DNA from: Usitatibacter rugosus
Lineage (GTDB): Bacteria; Pseudomonadota; Gammaproteobacteria; Burkholderiales; Usitatibacteraceae
Direction of reading: 5' to 3'
Assembly (NCBI RefSeq): GCF_013003965.1
Contig: NZ_CP053069.1
Span: 3,193,419 to 3,257,418, forward strand
DNA: 64,000 nt
The first letter of the stretch is position 1; each line of letters begins with the position of its first letter. Positions 44,693-53,500 of the stretch are shown in pieces. The position numbers were made by a program, and so were the translations under genes. A model generated the notes under the pieces. The model saw only the letters and a program-made list of their open reading frames with translations. It had not been told where the DNA came from and did not search any database.

Positions 44693-45982
44693 CTACTTCT
44701 TTTCTTCTTTGGGCTGGGCCCCCGCCTTCGCGGGGGTGACGGGCTCGGCCTTCGCGGGCTCCGCCTTCGCGGGCTCCGCCTTCGCGTCCTTGGCCGGCGG
44801 TCCACCCTTGCCGGGGGCGCCGGGCGCTCCGGGCGGCGCGGCATTCGGGTCGCCCACCTGCACCTGCGCTCCGGGATAGACCTTCATCAATCCATCGACG
44901 ATCACCTTGTCGCCGGCTTTCAGGCCCGATTCGATCACCCACTCGTCACCGACCCAATCGCCGACGGTGACGGGACGCGGCTCCGCCTTGCTCTCCGCGC
45001 CGAGGACATAGACGAGCTTGCCCTGCGGCATCTCCATCACCGCGCGCTGCGGCACGGTGATGGCGTTGGGACGCTGCGCCCCCTTGAGGACGGCACGCAC
45101 GAACTGGCCGGGGCGAAGCTCGCCCGCGGTATTGGGAAGCTCCGCTCTCGCGTCCGAGGTGCCCGTGGTGTTGTTCACGCGCACGTCGTTGAAGGTGAGC
45201 TTGCCCGGCGCCTGATAGACCTTGCCGTTCTCGAGCTTCACGGTGACGTCGAAGCGCCCGTCCTTCGGCAGCACGAGCTTGCCGGCGGCCACTTCGCCGC
45301 GAAGGCGAAGCTGCTCCGATTCCGAGATGCCGAAGTTCACGTAGATCGGGTCGTACTGGCTCACGGTGGTGAGCAGCACATCCGGTCCGGAGACGAGGCT
45401 GCCCTCGCTCTTCAGCGAACGGCTGGTGACGCCGGAGACCGGGGACTCGACGTGCGTCCAGAGGAGGTTCAGGCGCGCTTCGTTCTGGCGGGCTTTCGCG
45501 GCCTTGAGATCCGCGCCAGCGACTTCCTCCGCGGAGGTGACGTCGTCGTAGTCCTTCTGCGACGCGGCCTTGGCTTCGTAGAGCGGCTTGTAGCGCTTGG
45601 CGTTGCGCGCGGCGGCACCGAGGCGAGCCTCGGCGGCGGCGACATCCGCATCCGTGCGGGCGAGCACGGCTTCGTACGGCGCGGCATCGAGCTGGAACAG
45701 CGACTGGCCGGCCTTCACCGTCGAGCCCTCGACGTAATTGCGCTTCACGAGGATGCCGGTGACGCGGGCGCGCACTTCCACCTCGCGCGATCCCGCCGTT
45801 TGCGCGGGATATTCGAACTCCACGTTCACGGTGCGCGGCTGCACTTCCTTCACCGCGACGACCCCGGGCGGGAATCCCCCGGCGTGCTGCGGGCCCTTGG
45901 GGCCGCAGGCCGTGAGCAGCACCAGCAGGGCCACGACGGTAAAGAGGAAGGGAAGCGCGAGGGAGGGCTTGAACGAGGCCAT
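44693..45982 (-). CDS. RND efflux periplasmic adaptor lipoprotein
   Basis: This 429-residue membrane-fusion protein has lipobox LLTAC, biotinyl-lipoyl-like halves (VEVRARVTGILVKRNYVEG, SPVSGVTSRSLKSEGSLVS) flanking a helical hairpin, and the later beta-barrel (PGQFVRAVLKGAQRPNAITV). The last 35 residues are low complexity: repeated AEPAKAEPAK, then TPAKAGAQP, encoded by a CCGCCTTCGCGGG-type repeat. ATG 45982 is preferred to GTG 45997. The AcrR-type operators lie 30-80 bp upstream, so the divergent TetR protein should repress it. Confidence 0.93.
   Translation of the reverse strand: MASFKPSLALPFLFTVVALLVLLTACGPKGPQHAGGFPPGVVAVKEVQPRTVNVEFEYPAQTAGSREVEVRARVTGILVKRNYVEGSTVKAGQSLFQLDAAPYEAVLARTDADVAAAEARLGAAARNAKRYKPLYEAKAASQKDYDDVTSAEEVAGADLKAAKARQNEARLNLLWTHVESPVSGVTSRSLKSEGSLVSGPDVLLTTVSQYDPIYVNFGISESEQLRLRGEVAAGKLVLPKDGRFDVTVKLENGKVYQAPGKLTFNDVRVNNTTGTSDARAELPNTAGELRPGQFVRAVLKGAQRPNAITVPQRAVMEMPQGKLVYVLGAESKAEPRPVTVGDWVGDEWVIESGLKAGDKVIVDGLMKVYPGAQVQVGDPNAAPPGAPGAPGKGGPPAKDAKAEPAKAEPAKAEPVTPAKAGAQPKEEKK
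44718..44783. repeat. REP-like repeat inside the adaptor coding sequence
   Basis: CCCCCGCCTTCGCGGGGG (about 44719-44736) is the core of the widespread proteobacterial palindrome, and GGGCTCCGCCTTCGC units follow in tandem. They encode the Ala/Pro/Lys/Glu-rich C-terminal tail of the adaptor (AEPAKAEP repeats, TPAKAGAQP). The reading frame stays open to the TAA at 44693. Confidence 0.6.
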
Positions 45983-46013
45983 GGCGGGGATTTCCACAAG
46001 AACCGAGGGGGTT

Positions 46014-46037
46014 TACATACAGCGGTGAATGTATGCT
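46014..46037. promoter_or_regulatory. AcrR-type operator 1
   Basis: TACATACAGCGGTGAATGTATGCT is a near-palindrome of the AcrR operator class (TACATAC-N-GTATGTA). It lies 32 bp upstream of the adaptor start and overlaps the efflux promoter region. Together with operator 2 it should be bound by the divergent TetR-family protein. Confidence 0.8.
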
Positions 46038-46041
46038 AAAT

Positions 46042-46065
46042 TACATACAAGCGTGAATGTATGTC
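46042..46065. promoter_or_regulatory. AcrR-type operator 2
   Basis: TACATACAAGCGTGAATGTATGTC is very close to the E. coli acrAB operator consensus. It lies 28 bp from operator 1 centre to centre and 43 bp upstream of the tetR-family start, so it can control both divergent promoters. Confidence 0.82.
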
Positions 46066-46107
46066 AACGCTTATTTTGTTGCAGCGCCGCAACCCGAAGG
46101 ATAAGGC

Positions 46108-46788
46108 ATGGTCCGTCGCACCAAGGAAGAGGCCCAGGCCACGCGCGAAACCATCATCGACGCGGCCGAGAAGGTCTTCCACGAAAAAGGCGTCGCCCAC
46201 GCGTCGCTGGAAGAAATTGCACACGCCGCCGGCTGCACGCGGGGTGCAATCTATTGGCACTTCAAGGACAAGGCGGATCTCTTCGACGCGATGATGGACC
46301 GGGTGGTTCTCCCCGTGGAGGCCATGCTCGACCGCGCCACGCAGGCCGGCGCCACCGATCCCCTCGCCATCCTCCGCCTGGCCACCATCGAGGTGCTGCA
46401 GCGCACCGCGAGGGACGCGCACCTGCAGCGCGTCTTCGACATCGCGTACCACAAGTGCGAATACGTCGGCGATGCCGCGGGCGTCCGCGAGCGCCACATC
46501 GCCAGCCAGCAGGAATGCCTCGGCTCCATCGAGGCGGGCTTCCACGCATGCATCGAGCAGGGTTACCTGCCCAAGTCGGTGAGCGCCAAGGAAGCGGCCA
46601 TCGGCGCCATGTCGCTGGTCTCGGGCCTCATCGCCAACTGGGTGCTGGATCCCAAGAGCTTCTCGCTCTCGCGCCACGCGGAATCGCTGGTGGACATCTA
46701 CTTCCGCGGGCTGCAGTCCACGCCGGTCACGGCGCAGGAGCCGCGCAGCAAGCCCGCGCCCCGCGCGCGGTTGAAGTCCGTCAAGTAA
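46108..46788 (+). CDS. TetR family efflux repressor (AcrR/TtgR-like)
   Basis: This 226-residue repressor has an N-terminal HTH (residues 10-60; EEIAHAAGCTRGAIYWHFKDKADLFDAM) essentially identical in layout to AcrR, TtgR and MexR-like pump repressors, and a C-terminal TetR_C_2-type ligand pocket. It is divergent from the RND operon, with two AcrR-like operators in between, and should repress both. The last residues are basic and low complexity. Its stop codon touches a GGGTCAG element shared with the convergent GNAT gene. Confidence 0.93.
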   Translation: MVRRTKEEAQATRETIIDAAEKVFHEKGVAHASLEEIAHAAGCTRGAIYWHFKDKADLFDAMMDRVVLPVEAMLDRATQAGATDPLAILRLATIEVLQRTARDAHLQRVFDIAYHKCEYVGDAAGVRERHIASQQECLGSIEAGFHACIEQGYLPKSVSAKEAAIGAMSLVSGLIANWVLDPKSFSLSRHAESLVDIYFRGLQSTPVTAQEPRSKPAPRARLKSVK

Positions 46789-46812
46789 TTGGGGTCAGAC
46801 CCTCTTTATTTC
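46785..46812. repeat. GGGTCAG-type intergenic element (copy 5)
   Basis: AAGTAATTGGGGTCAGACCC followed by TCTTTATTTCG carries the shared core and the AATT/TTATT flanks but only short symmetry (GGGTC-A-GACCC). The stop codons of the convergent tetR-family and GNAT genes lie at each end. It is about 27 bp long, shorter than copies 1-3. Confidence 0.65.
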
Positions 46813-47351
46813 GCGAAGTCCGCCGCGGAGATCCGGTAGAGGCAGTGCATGCGGAGCGCGTTGCCTTCGGGCACGCCGGGATGCTCGAAATCCGCGTTCG
46901 CGTTCTTCATGCCGATGCGCTCCATCACCGCACGGGAGCGCAGGTTGATGAGCGCGGTGAACGAGACAATCTCTTCCAGCCCGACCGTGTCGAATCCCGC
47001 CCGCAGCGAAGCGGTCGCCGCTTCCGTCGCATAGCCCTTCCCCCAATGTGCCTTCGCCAACCGCCATCCGACCTCGACGCAGGGCGAGAACGGCAGCACG
47101 CGCTTCGGCACCGAGAGGCCGGTGAAGCCGATGAACTCGCCCGTCTCCCGGATCTCCACCGCCCAGTTGCCCCAGCCGCGCTCGGCGATCGACCGGCTCA
47201 TGGCGTCGATGGCTTCGTCGCTGGCCGCGCGCGACAGGCGCGCCGGAAAGAACTCCATGACCGCGGGGTCGTCGTTCAGCGCCCCGTAGGGATCGCGGTC
47301 TGAATCGCGCCACTGCCGCAGCAGCAGGCGCGGCGTCTCGAGCTCGATCAC
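46806..47351 (-). CDS. GNAT family N-acetyltransferase
   Basis: This 181-residue acetyltransferase of the RimJ/RimL-like type (Acetyltransf_3) has IELETPRLLLRQWRDSDRDP at its N-terminus, a GWRLAKAHWGKGYATEAATA acetyl-CoA-binding loop and NLRSRAVMERIGM near the end. GTG 47351 is used; its GTGA overlaps the stop of the hydrolase gene by 4 nt. It may acetylate the N-terminus of a protein or a small amine; no substrate is indicated. Convergent with the TetR gene. Confidence 0.9.
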   Translation of the reverse strand: MIELETPRLLLRQWRDSDRDPYGALNDDPAVMEFFPARLSRAASDEAIDAMSRSIAERGWGNWAVEIRETGEFIGFTGLSVPKRVLPFSPCVEVGWRLAKAHWGKGYATEAATASLRAGFDTVGLEEIVSFTALINLRSRAVMERIGMKNANADFEHPGVPEGNALRMHCLYRISAADFAK

Positions 47352-48400
47352 ATCCGCGGCGCGGACTGCAGCAGCTCCGCAAGCTCCTTCTTGTAGAACC
47401 TCGCGTTGCCCGTCGTGCCGTGGCCCGTCGTCTCGTTCGAGGCGGGGATCAGCAGCACGCGGCCGTTCTTCACGCGCTTGATCTCGCGGTCGAGCGTTCC
47501 GACGATCGGCGGGTTGCGCTCGTCGTCCGCGGCGTTGATGGCGAGCAGCGTGGCCTTGATCTTCTCCAGGCCCGCGGAGGGGTTGAAGTCGCGCGACGAA
47601 TCCCACTGGTAGAGGACGTCGTTCGCATCCGCGGGGAAAGGCGCCTTCAGCCGCGCGTCGAGCAGCGCATCGGCCTTCTCGCGCGTGGCGGCCGTCTTCG
47701 CGTAGCCAAGGTCGCCGCCGTTGGTGGCGATGCCGAAGAAGACGGAGGCGAACTGCGCGCTCTTCGGCTGCTTCGTGTAGTTGCCGTCCATCCACTCGGG
47801 GTCGTTGCGGATCGAGTCGATGATGAGCCGGCGCATCATCCAGTTGCGGCTCGCCATCTCGCTGGGCAGAGACGCCATCGGAACCGCGACATCCATCATG
47901 TCGGGATATTTCTGCGCCCAGATCCACGTCTCCATGCCGCCCATCGAGTTGCCGATCACGAGCCGCAGGTGCTTCACCTTCAGGTGCTCGGTGAGCAGGC
48001 GGTGCTGCGCCACGACCATGTCGTCGTAGTTGTACTTCGGGAATTTCGTCCGCAGTCCATCGGAAGGCTTCGACGACTTCCCGTGACCCATCGCGTCGGG
48101 AATGATGAGGTAGTACTTCGTGGCATCGAGCGGTGCCCCAGCCCCGAAGAGCTCGCCGCCCCACGCCGGCGTCAGCATGTTGGCGCTCGAGCCTGCCGTG
48201 CCGTGCAGCACGAGCACCGGCTCACCGGTCGGTTCGCCGATCGTTCGGTATGCGAGCTTCACTTCGGGCAGCGTCTCGCCGGTGCTGAACTTGAAGTCGC
48301 GCGCGACGTAGATGCCTTCCTTGGGGGCGGGGAAGTCAGCAGCGAACGCGTTCAGGGTGAGTGCGGCGAGCGCCAATGACAGGATGTTCGCGAAACGCAT
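47348..48400 (-). CDS. Secreted MetX-fold alpha/beta hydrolase
   Basis: This 350-residue alpha/beta hydrolase of the homoserine acetyltransferase family has a signal peptide (MRFANILSLALAALTLNAFA, cleavage at AFA-ADF). The nucleophile elbow is GNSMGG, with DDERNP (acid) and a His in ETTGHGTTG near the C-terminus. Being exported rules out methionine synthesis. It may hydrolyse an ester in the periplasm. It lies upstream of the GNAT gene, to which it is coupled, and downstream of the MITE-like pair that must contain or modify its promoter. Confidence 0.82.
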   Translation of the reverse strand: MRFANILSLALAALTLNAFAADFPAPKEGIYVARDFKFSTGETLPEVKLAYRTIGEPTGEPVLVLHGTAGSSANMLTPAWGGELFGAGAPLDATKYYLIIPDAMGHGKSSKPSDGLRTKFPKYNYDDMVVAQHRLLTEHLKVKHLRLVIGNSMGGMETWIWAQKYPDMMDVAVPMASLPSEMASRNWMMRRLIIDSIRNDPEWMDGNYTKQPKSAQFASVFFGIATNGGDLGYAKTAATREKADALLDARLKAPFPADANDVLYQWDSSRDFNPSAGLEKIKATLLAINAADDERNPPIVGTLDREIKRVKNGRVLLIPASNETTGHGTTGNARFYKKELAELLQSAPRM

Positions 48401-48450
48401 GTTTGATCTCTCCTCGTTGTTTGGGTCGATTTTGCCACTCCTTCGGTGGC

Positions 48451-48647
48451 GGGGAGGAGGAGGGGGTAGGTAGGACCTTTTTCTCGTCGGGGCCTTGACC
48501 GGGCTTCAGGGCTTGGTCGTGTCGGACGGTGTGGGTTCTACGGCGGGATTCGAGTCGAGGATTGCACCGCACTCCGGCTCGAACACGTTGGATGCAGCGC
48601 CACTGCCCCGAGCGAGAAAAGAGGTCCTACCGTACCCCCTCCTCCCC
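48451..48647. mobile_element. MITE-like repeat, left copy
   Basis: A 197-bp non-coding element whose ends are inverted repeats of each other: GGGGAGGAGG...GTAGGACC, then TTTTTCTCGTCGGGGC at the left, and the reverse complement GCCCCGAGCGAGAAAAGAGG and CCTACCG...CTCCCC at the right. The whole 197 bp is repeated in reverse at 48789-48983 with about 88 percent identity by eye. It contains no credible gene. It sits upstream of the secreted hydrolase gene start at 48400. Confidence 0.7.
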
Positions 48648-48788
48648 ACTCAACGCGATGCTGTCGATGGCATCGTGCCCAAACTGCTCGCCACGAAGGT
48701 CATGCATCCAACCCTCGCGTACGAGTACGTCGGCACTTGCAGGCTCTCTCGGCTCACTCGATCGATGCGCGCCATCGGCGTGCACGGT
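48648..48788. other. Spacer between the inverted MITE-like copies
   Basis: These 141 bp separate the two inverted elements. I see no gene, promoter motif or repeat. The long open frames crossing it (for example 48495-49715 plus) simply read the repeat and the antisense of crp/fnr. Confidence 0.5.
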
Positions 48789-48983
48789 GGGGAGGACGGG
48801 GGTGCGCGTAGGACTTCTTTTCTCGCTCGGGGCAGTGGCGCTGTCCCCAACGTTTTCGCGCCGAAGTACGGTGAAATCCTCGACTCGAATCCCGCCGCAG
48901 AACCCATACCGTCCGAGACCATCCAGCCCTCAAGCCCGGTCAAGGCCCCGACGAGAAAAAAGTCCTACCGACCCCCGTCCTCC
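48789..48983. mobile_element. MITE-like repeat, right copy
   Basis: A 195-bp element matching the left copy in inverse orientation over its full length, with the same terminal inverted repeats. It ends 10 bp before the stop codon of the crp/fnr gene. The large stem formed with the left copy (about 195-bp arms, 141-bp loop) would be unusually long in RNA or single-stranded DNA. Confidence 0.7.
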
Positions 48984-48992
48984 GCCGTAGCG

Positions 48993-49703
48993 TCACCCCA
49001 GCGCAGCGACGTAGGCCGCGACATCGGCCCGGTAGCACGAGCACGAGGCTGTCTGCAGCCCCTTCCGGTCGAGGATGGACAACACGCCACGTGTGTACCC
49101 GATGAGCCGTCGCGACTGGAGCGCCCCGGCCGCCTCGGTGATGCCGACCCGCCGCACGCCGAGCATGCGCGCGAGGAACTCGTGCGTGATGTGGAAGGTG
49201 GTCGAGTGCGCGCGATCCGCCGTCATGAGGAGCCAGCGTGCCACGCGCTTCTCCACGACGTGGAAGCGGTTGCAGCCCGAGGTGCGGATCAGCTGCGTCA
49301 TCAGGACGTGGATGTAGCGGTCGACGCTGTCGCGCATCGCGGGGCTCCGCGCGAGCTCTCGGCGGAACGCCACGGCACTCATGCGCCAGGCGGGGCCCGC
49401 GCCCTGCACTGTCGCGTGCACCGGCGAGACATCGACGCCCAGCGCGACCGGAACGCCGTAGAAGCCCTCGTTGCCGGCGAGCGCGACCTCGATGATGTGC
49501 TTGCCGTCCATGGGCTTCAGCAGCGAGATGTAGCTGCCCGCCGGGAAGTAGACGTCGGGGATCGCCCCGCCCGGATCGGCCAGCACCTGGCCCAGCGAAA
49601 GGTCCACCTGCTCGCATCGGGCGAGCATGTGGTTGCGCTCGCGCACGACCAGGCGGTCGAGCAGGCGGTTGGTGATCGAGGCAGCTTGCGCGGAACGGAC
49701 CAT
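48993..49703 (-). CDS. Crp/Fnr family transcriptional regulator (copy A)
   Basis: This 236-residue regulator has a cyclic-nucleotide-type sensory beta-roll (residues 20-140, DVYFPAGSYISLLKPMDG, VALAGNEGFYGVPVALG) and a C-terminal winged helix (FLARMLGVRRVGITEAAGAL). No N-terminal Fe-S cysteine cluster of Fnr is present; a C-terminal CSC lies near residue 222. The ATG at 49703 would be leaderless if the palindrome centred 41.5 bp upstream works as in ackA/xfp, so the gene may be autoregulated. It is a paralogue of the next gene. Confidence 0.9.
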   Translation of the reverse strand: MVRSAQAASITNRLLDRLVVRERNHMLARCEQVDLSLGQVLADPGGAIPDVYFPAGSYISLLKPMDGKHIIEVALAGNEGFYGVPVALGVDVSPVHATVQGAGPAWRMSAVAFRRELARSPAMRDSVDRYIHVLMTQLIRTSGCNRFHVVEKRVARWLLMTADRAHSTTFHITHEFLARMLGVRRVGITEAAGALQSRRLIGYTRGVLSILDRKGLQTASCSCYRADVAAYVAALG

Positions 49704-49736
49704 GGCGCACGCTAGGGCAAAACGGTCCTGCCGGTC

Positions 49737-49752
49737 TGCGCGCTACCGCACC
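49737..49752 (-). promoter_or_regulatory. Crp/Fnr-like palindrome upstream of crp/fnr copy A
   Basis: TGCGCGCTACCGCACC is a weaker copy of the palindrome. On the minus strand its centre is exactly 41.5 bp before ATG 49703 and TAGCGT (49714-49709) is a fitting -10. It suggests that one of the two paralogues controls this gene. Confidence 0.5.
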
Positions 49753-49773
49753 CTTCGCGAAGATAGTCCGCCG

Positions 49774-50490
49774 TCAGTGCGGAGCGACGATCGGCAGCAG
49801 CCGCGCGGTCTCGCGCCGCACGACCTCGTAGCATTCGCACGACATCGCTTCCAGCCGCGGCCGGTCGAGCACGCTGATGTGGCCGCGCCGGTAGCGGATG
49901 ACGCCGGCCTTCTGCAGCTTGCCCGCGGCCTCCGTCACGCCTTCGCGCCGCACGCCGAGCATGCTGGCGATGAGCTCCTGGGTCGTCGTGATCTCGGGGG
50001 TCGGCAGGCGGTCGATGCTGAGCAGCAGCCAGCGGCAAAGCTGCTGGTCCACCGAGTGGTGGCGGTTGCACACCGCGGTCTGCGCCATCTGCGTGATCAG
50101 CGACTGGGTGTAGCGCAGCATCAGGTGCTGCATCGCACCGCCGCGGATGAACTCGTCCTTGATCATCTGCCCCGGAAGGCGGTAGGCCGAGCCCGCGCTC
50201 TGCACCACGGCGCGGCTGGGCGTGGTCTCGCCGCCCATGAAGATGGAAACACCCACGACGCCTTCGTTGCCCACCACGGCGATCTCCGCCGAGGCGCCGT
50301 TCTCGAGCACGTAGAGCAGCGACACGATGCAGTCGGCCGGAAAGTACACGTGATCCACGTGGCGGCCCGATTCGTAGAGGACCTCTCCCAGCCCCATCGG
50401 GACTTTCTCCAGGCGGCGGCTCATGCGCTTCAGCTCGACGGCGGAGAGGGCTGCAAGAAGCTGGTTGGATCTGGGGGTAGGGGTGGGCAC
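49774..50490 (-). CDS. Crp/Fnr family transcriptional regulator (copy B)
   Basis: This 238-residue regulator is a paralogue of copy A: N-terminal beta-roll (VYFPADCIVSLLYVLENGAS, VVGNEGVVGVSIFMGG) and HTH (ELIASMLGVRREGVTEAAGKL). A CECY motif lies near the C-terminus. The start is uncertain: GTG 50490 gives the longest protein, but the palindrome at 50498-50513 is only 15.5 bp (centre) upstream; if it acts at -41.5, translation would begin inside, for example at ATG 50424. Together with copy A it is the prime candidate to read the shared palindrome. Confidence 0.88.
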   Translation of the reverse strand: MPTPTPRSNQLLAALSAVELKRMSRRLEKVPMGLGEVLYESGRHVDHVYFPADCIVSLLYVLENGASAEIAVVGNEGVVGVSIFMGGETTPSRAVVQSAGSAYRLPGQMIKDEFIRGGAMQHLMLRYTQSLITQMAQTAVCNRHHSVDQQLCRWLLLSIDRLPTPEITTTQELIASMLGVRREGVTEAAGKLQKAGVIRYRRGHISVLDRPRLEAMSCECYEVVRRETARLLPIVAPH

Positions 50491-50497
50491 GCCCCAT

Positions 50498-50513
50498 TGT
50501 GCGCTATCGCACC
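50498..50513 (-). promoter_or_regulatory. Crp/Fnr-like palindrome at crp/fnr copy B
   Basis: TGTGCGCTATCGCACC has 6-bp symmetric arms GTGCG/CGCAC and overlaps the cgs stop codon (50504-50506). Its position relative to copy B differs from the other sites, so it may repress (autoregulation) or mark a start further downstream in the gene. Confidence 0.45.
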
Positions 50514-53500
50514 GTCGCCACCGTAATGACCGCGCGGTGCTCCTGCTGGTCGTCGACGAGCGGCACGAAGTCGCCCTGCTGTGCAGCGCCGTCCAGCACG
50601 ACGCTCACGCCGCCCGCCTCGCCCGGCGCCGCGAGGACCTGCCGCACTTCGATGTCGTAGGTTGTCGTGCCGAAGGCATAGCGAAGCTCGAAGCCGCTCC
50701 ACTGGGCGGGAAGGCACGGAGCGAAGCGCAGGCGGTCCTTCTCGCGCGCGAGGCCGAGCAGCGACTCCAGCAGCAGGCGGTACATCCAGCCCGCCGAGCC
50801 GGTGTACCAGGTCCAGCCGCCGCGCCCTTCGTGCGGCGCCTTCGCATAGATGTCGGCTGCGATCACGTACGGCTCCACCTTGTAGGTGGCCACATCCTCG
50901 GGCGTGCGCGTGCGGTTCAGCGGGTTCAGCATCGCGGCGAGCTCCCAGGCGCGCTCGCGGTCGCCCAGCGCGGCAAAGGCCATCGCGGCCCAGATCGCGC
51001 CGTGCGTGTACTGGCCGCCATTCTCTCGAACGCCCGGCACGTAGCCACGGATATAGCCCGGATCGACGCTCGAGGTGTCGAAAGGCGGATCAAGGAGCTG
51101 GACGATACCGAGGTCGCGGCGCACGAGGTGCTTGTCCACGGACTGCATGGCCTGCCTCGAGCGCTGCGGATCGTGCGCGCCCGACAGCACCGACCAGCTC
51201 TGCGCGATCGCGTCGATGCGGCACTCGGCGTTGCTGGCCGATCCGAGCGGTGTTCCATCGTCGAAGTAGGCTCTCCGGTACCACTCGCCATCCCAGCCGT
51301 GCCGCTCGAGATTCGCGCGCAAGGTCGAGAGCTCCGCCGCGCAGCGCTCGGCGAACGCCGCATCGCCCTTCAGCCGTGCGAGCCCGGCGAACCGCTCGAG
51401 CACGCCGCAGAGGAAGAAGCCCAGCCACACGCTCTCGCCCGAGCCGTGGATGCCGACGCGATCCATGCCGTCGTTCCAGTCGCCCGAGCCCATCAATGGC
51501 AGGCCGTGCACGCCGTAACGCAGCCCGTGCTTGATCGAGCGCACGCAATGCTCGTAGAGGCTCGCCGATTCCGCGGATCGTCCCGGGAGGTCGTAGTAGG
51601 AGTCGTCGCCGGGATTCACCGGCCGCCCGTCGAGGAACGTGACCATCTCGTCCAGCACGACCGTGTCGCCCGTGGCCTCGACGTAGCGCGCCACGGACAG
51701 GGGCAGCCACAGATAGTCGTCCGAGCAGCGCGTTCGCACGCCGCGCCCGGAAGGCGGATGCCACCAGTGCTGCACGTCGCCTTCCACGAACTGCCGTCCC
51801 GCGCAGAGCAGCAGGTGGTCGCGCACGCGCGCGGGCTCGGCGTGCACGAGGGCCATCGTGTCCTGAAGCTGGTCGCGGAAGCCATACGCGCCGCCGGATT
51901 GATAGAAGCCGCTGCGCGCCCAGAGGCGGCACGCGAGCGTCTGGTAGACCAGCCAGCCGTTCACCAGCACGTCGAGCGACGGATCCGGGGTCTTCACCTG
52001 GACCGCGCCGAGGGTTTTCGTCCAATGGTCGAGCACGGCGTCGAGCGCATCCCGCGCCGCGCCCGGCGTGCGGAAGCGCTGCATGAGCGCGGCTGCATCG
52101 ACGGCATGGCGCCCCACGCCGAGCCGGAAGACGATCTCGCGCTCGGCTCCGTCCTCGAGCTCGAACGGCACCTGCAGCGCGCCGCACGGATCGAGCGCGG
52201 CACCGACCTTTCCCGACAAGCGCGTGCGTGACATCGCGGCGGGATCGCGAAGCGTCCCGTTGCGTCCGAGGAACTCGGTGCGGTCGCCGGTCACGGTGCG
52301 GGCGGGATCGTCCACGGCGAAGAACGCGACACGTCCCGGGAACTCCCCGTTGTAGGCGTTGCGCGCGGCGAGAGCCCCGCTGCGTGCTTCGATCTCGGTG
52401 ACGACGTGCATCGCGGTCTTCGGCCGCAGGTCGCCCAGCACCCATTCCACGTAGCCGGTCGCCGAGAGCTGGCGCGCGCGGCCGGAAACGTTCCGCACCT
52501 TCAGCACGCAGAGCTTCACCGGAGCGTCGAGCGCCACGTAGACCCACAGCTCGGTCGCGATGCCATCCTCGACATGCTCGAACACGCTGTAGCCGAAGCC
52601 GTGGCGCGTCGTGTAGGTGCCGGAGCCGCGGGCCGGCAGCGGACCGGGCGACCAGAACTGGCCCGTCTCCTCGTCGCGAAGGTAGAACGCTTCGCCGCTC
52701 GCGTCGCTCACCGGGTCGTTGTTCCACGGCGTGAGGCGGAACTCGTGCGCGTTCTCGCCCCAGGTGTACGCAGGCCCACTTTCCGAGACCACGGTGCCGA
52801 AGCCCGCGTTGGCGATCACGTTCACCCACGGCGCCGGCGTGACCTCGCCCGCGCGCATCGTGATCACGTATTCGCGGCCATCGGGCGAGAATCCACCGAG
52901 GCCGTTGGCGAGCACGAGCTCGCCGGCCGCTTCGTCCGCGGGAGCGGCCTCGCTGCGGGCATGGCGCGTCGGCACGAGCCGAGGCACGCGTACCTCGGCC
53001 GGGCCGCGGCGCGCGACCTGCTCCGAAAGGCTTCCGCGGCGATCGCTGATCAGCACGCGCGCGACCGACTGGAACAAGATGCGGTCTTCGTCCGAGATCT
53101 GCTCCGGCCGGCGCACGAAGATGCCGCCCGGGCGCTCCATCACGTGCGCCTCCACGCCGGCCGCGATCAATCCCATGATCTGGTCCTGCAGCACCTGGCG
53201 GTAGCCGCCGCGGTCCTCGTTCCAGATCACCAGGTCCACGGCGAGGCCCTTCAGGCGCCAGTACGCGTGCGCCTGCACCATCTGCCGCACGAGGTCGATG
53301 TTCTCGGGCTCTCCGATCTGCAAGAGGACGATCGGCAGGTCCCCCGAGATCGCGTAGCTCCACAGGCCCGATTGGCCGCGGCGGTTTCGCAGCAGCACAC
53401 CCGTCTCGGCCCGCATCGACGCATTCGCGTGGATGATCGAACCGGCCAGGCGAGCGTAGAGCTGCGCGTCGGATTCCGTCGCGTTGATCTGCCGGAGCGT

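Noticed and set aside
41924-46039. Open frame of 1371 codons on the plus strand across the RND genes
   Set aside because: It is the antisense of a high-GC pump and adaptor; the sequence is low-complexity His/Arg/Asp-rich and starts and ends have no ribosome site. The minus-strand genes carry all conserved motifs.
48495-49715. Open frame of 406 codons plus and its mirror at 48650-48943
   Set aside because: They begin with the same peptide because they read the inverted MITE-like repeat, then continue antisense to crp/fnr. No domain is visible.
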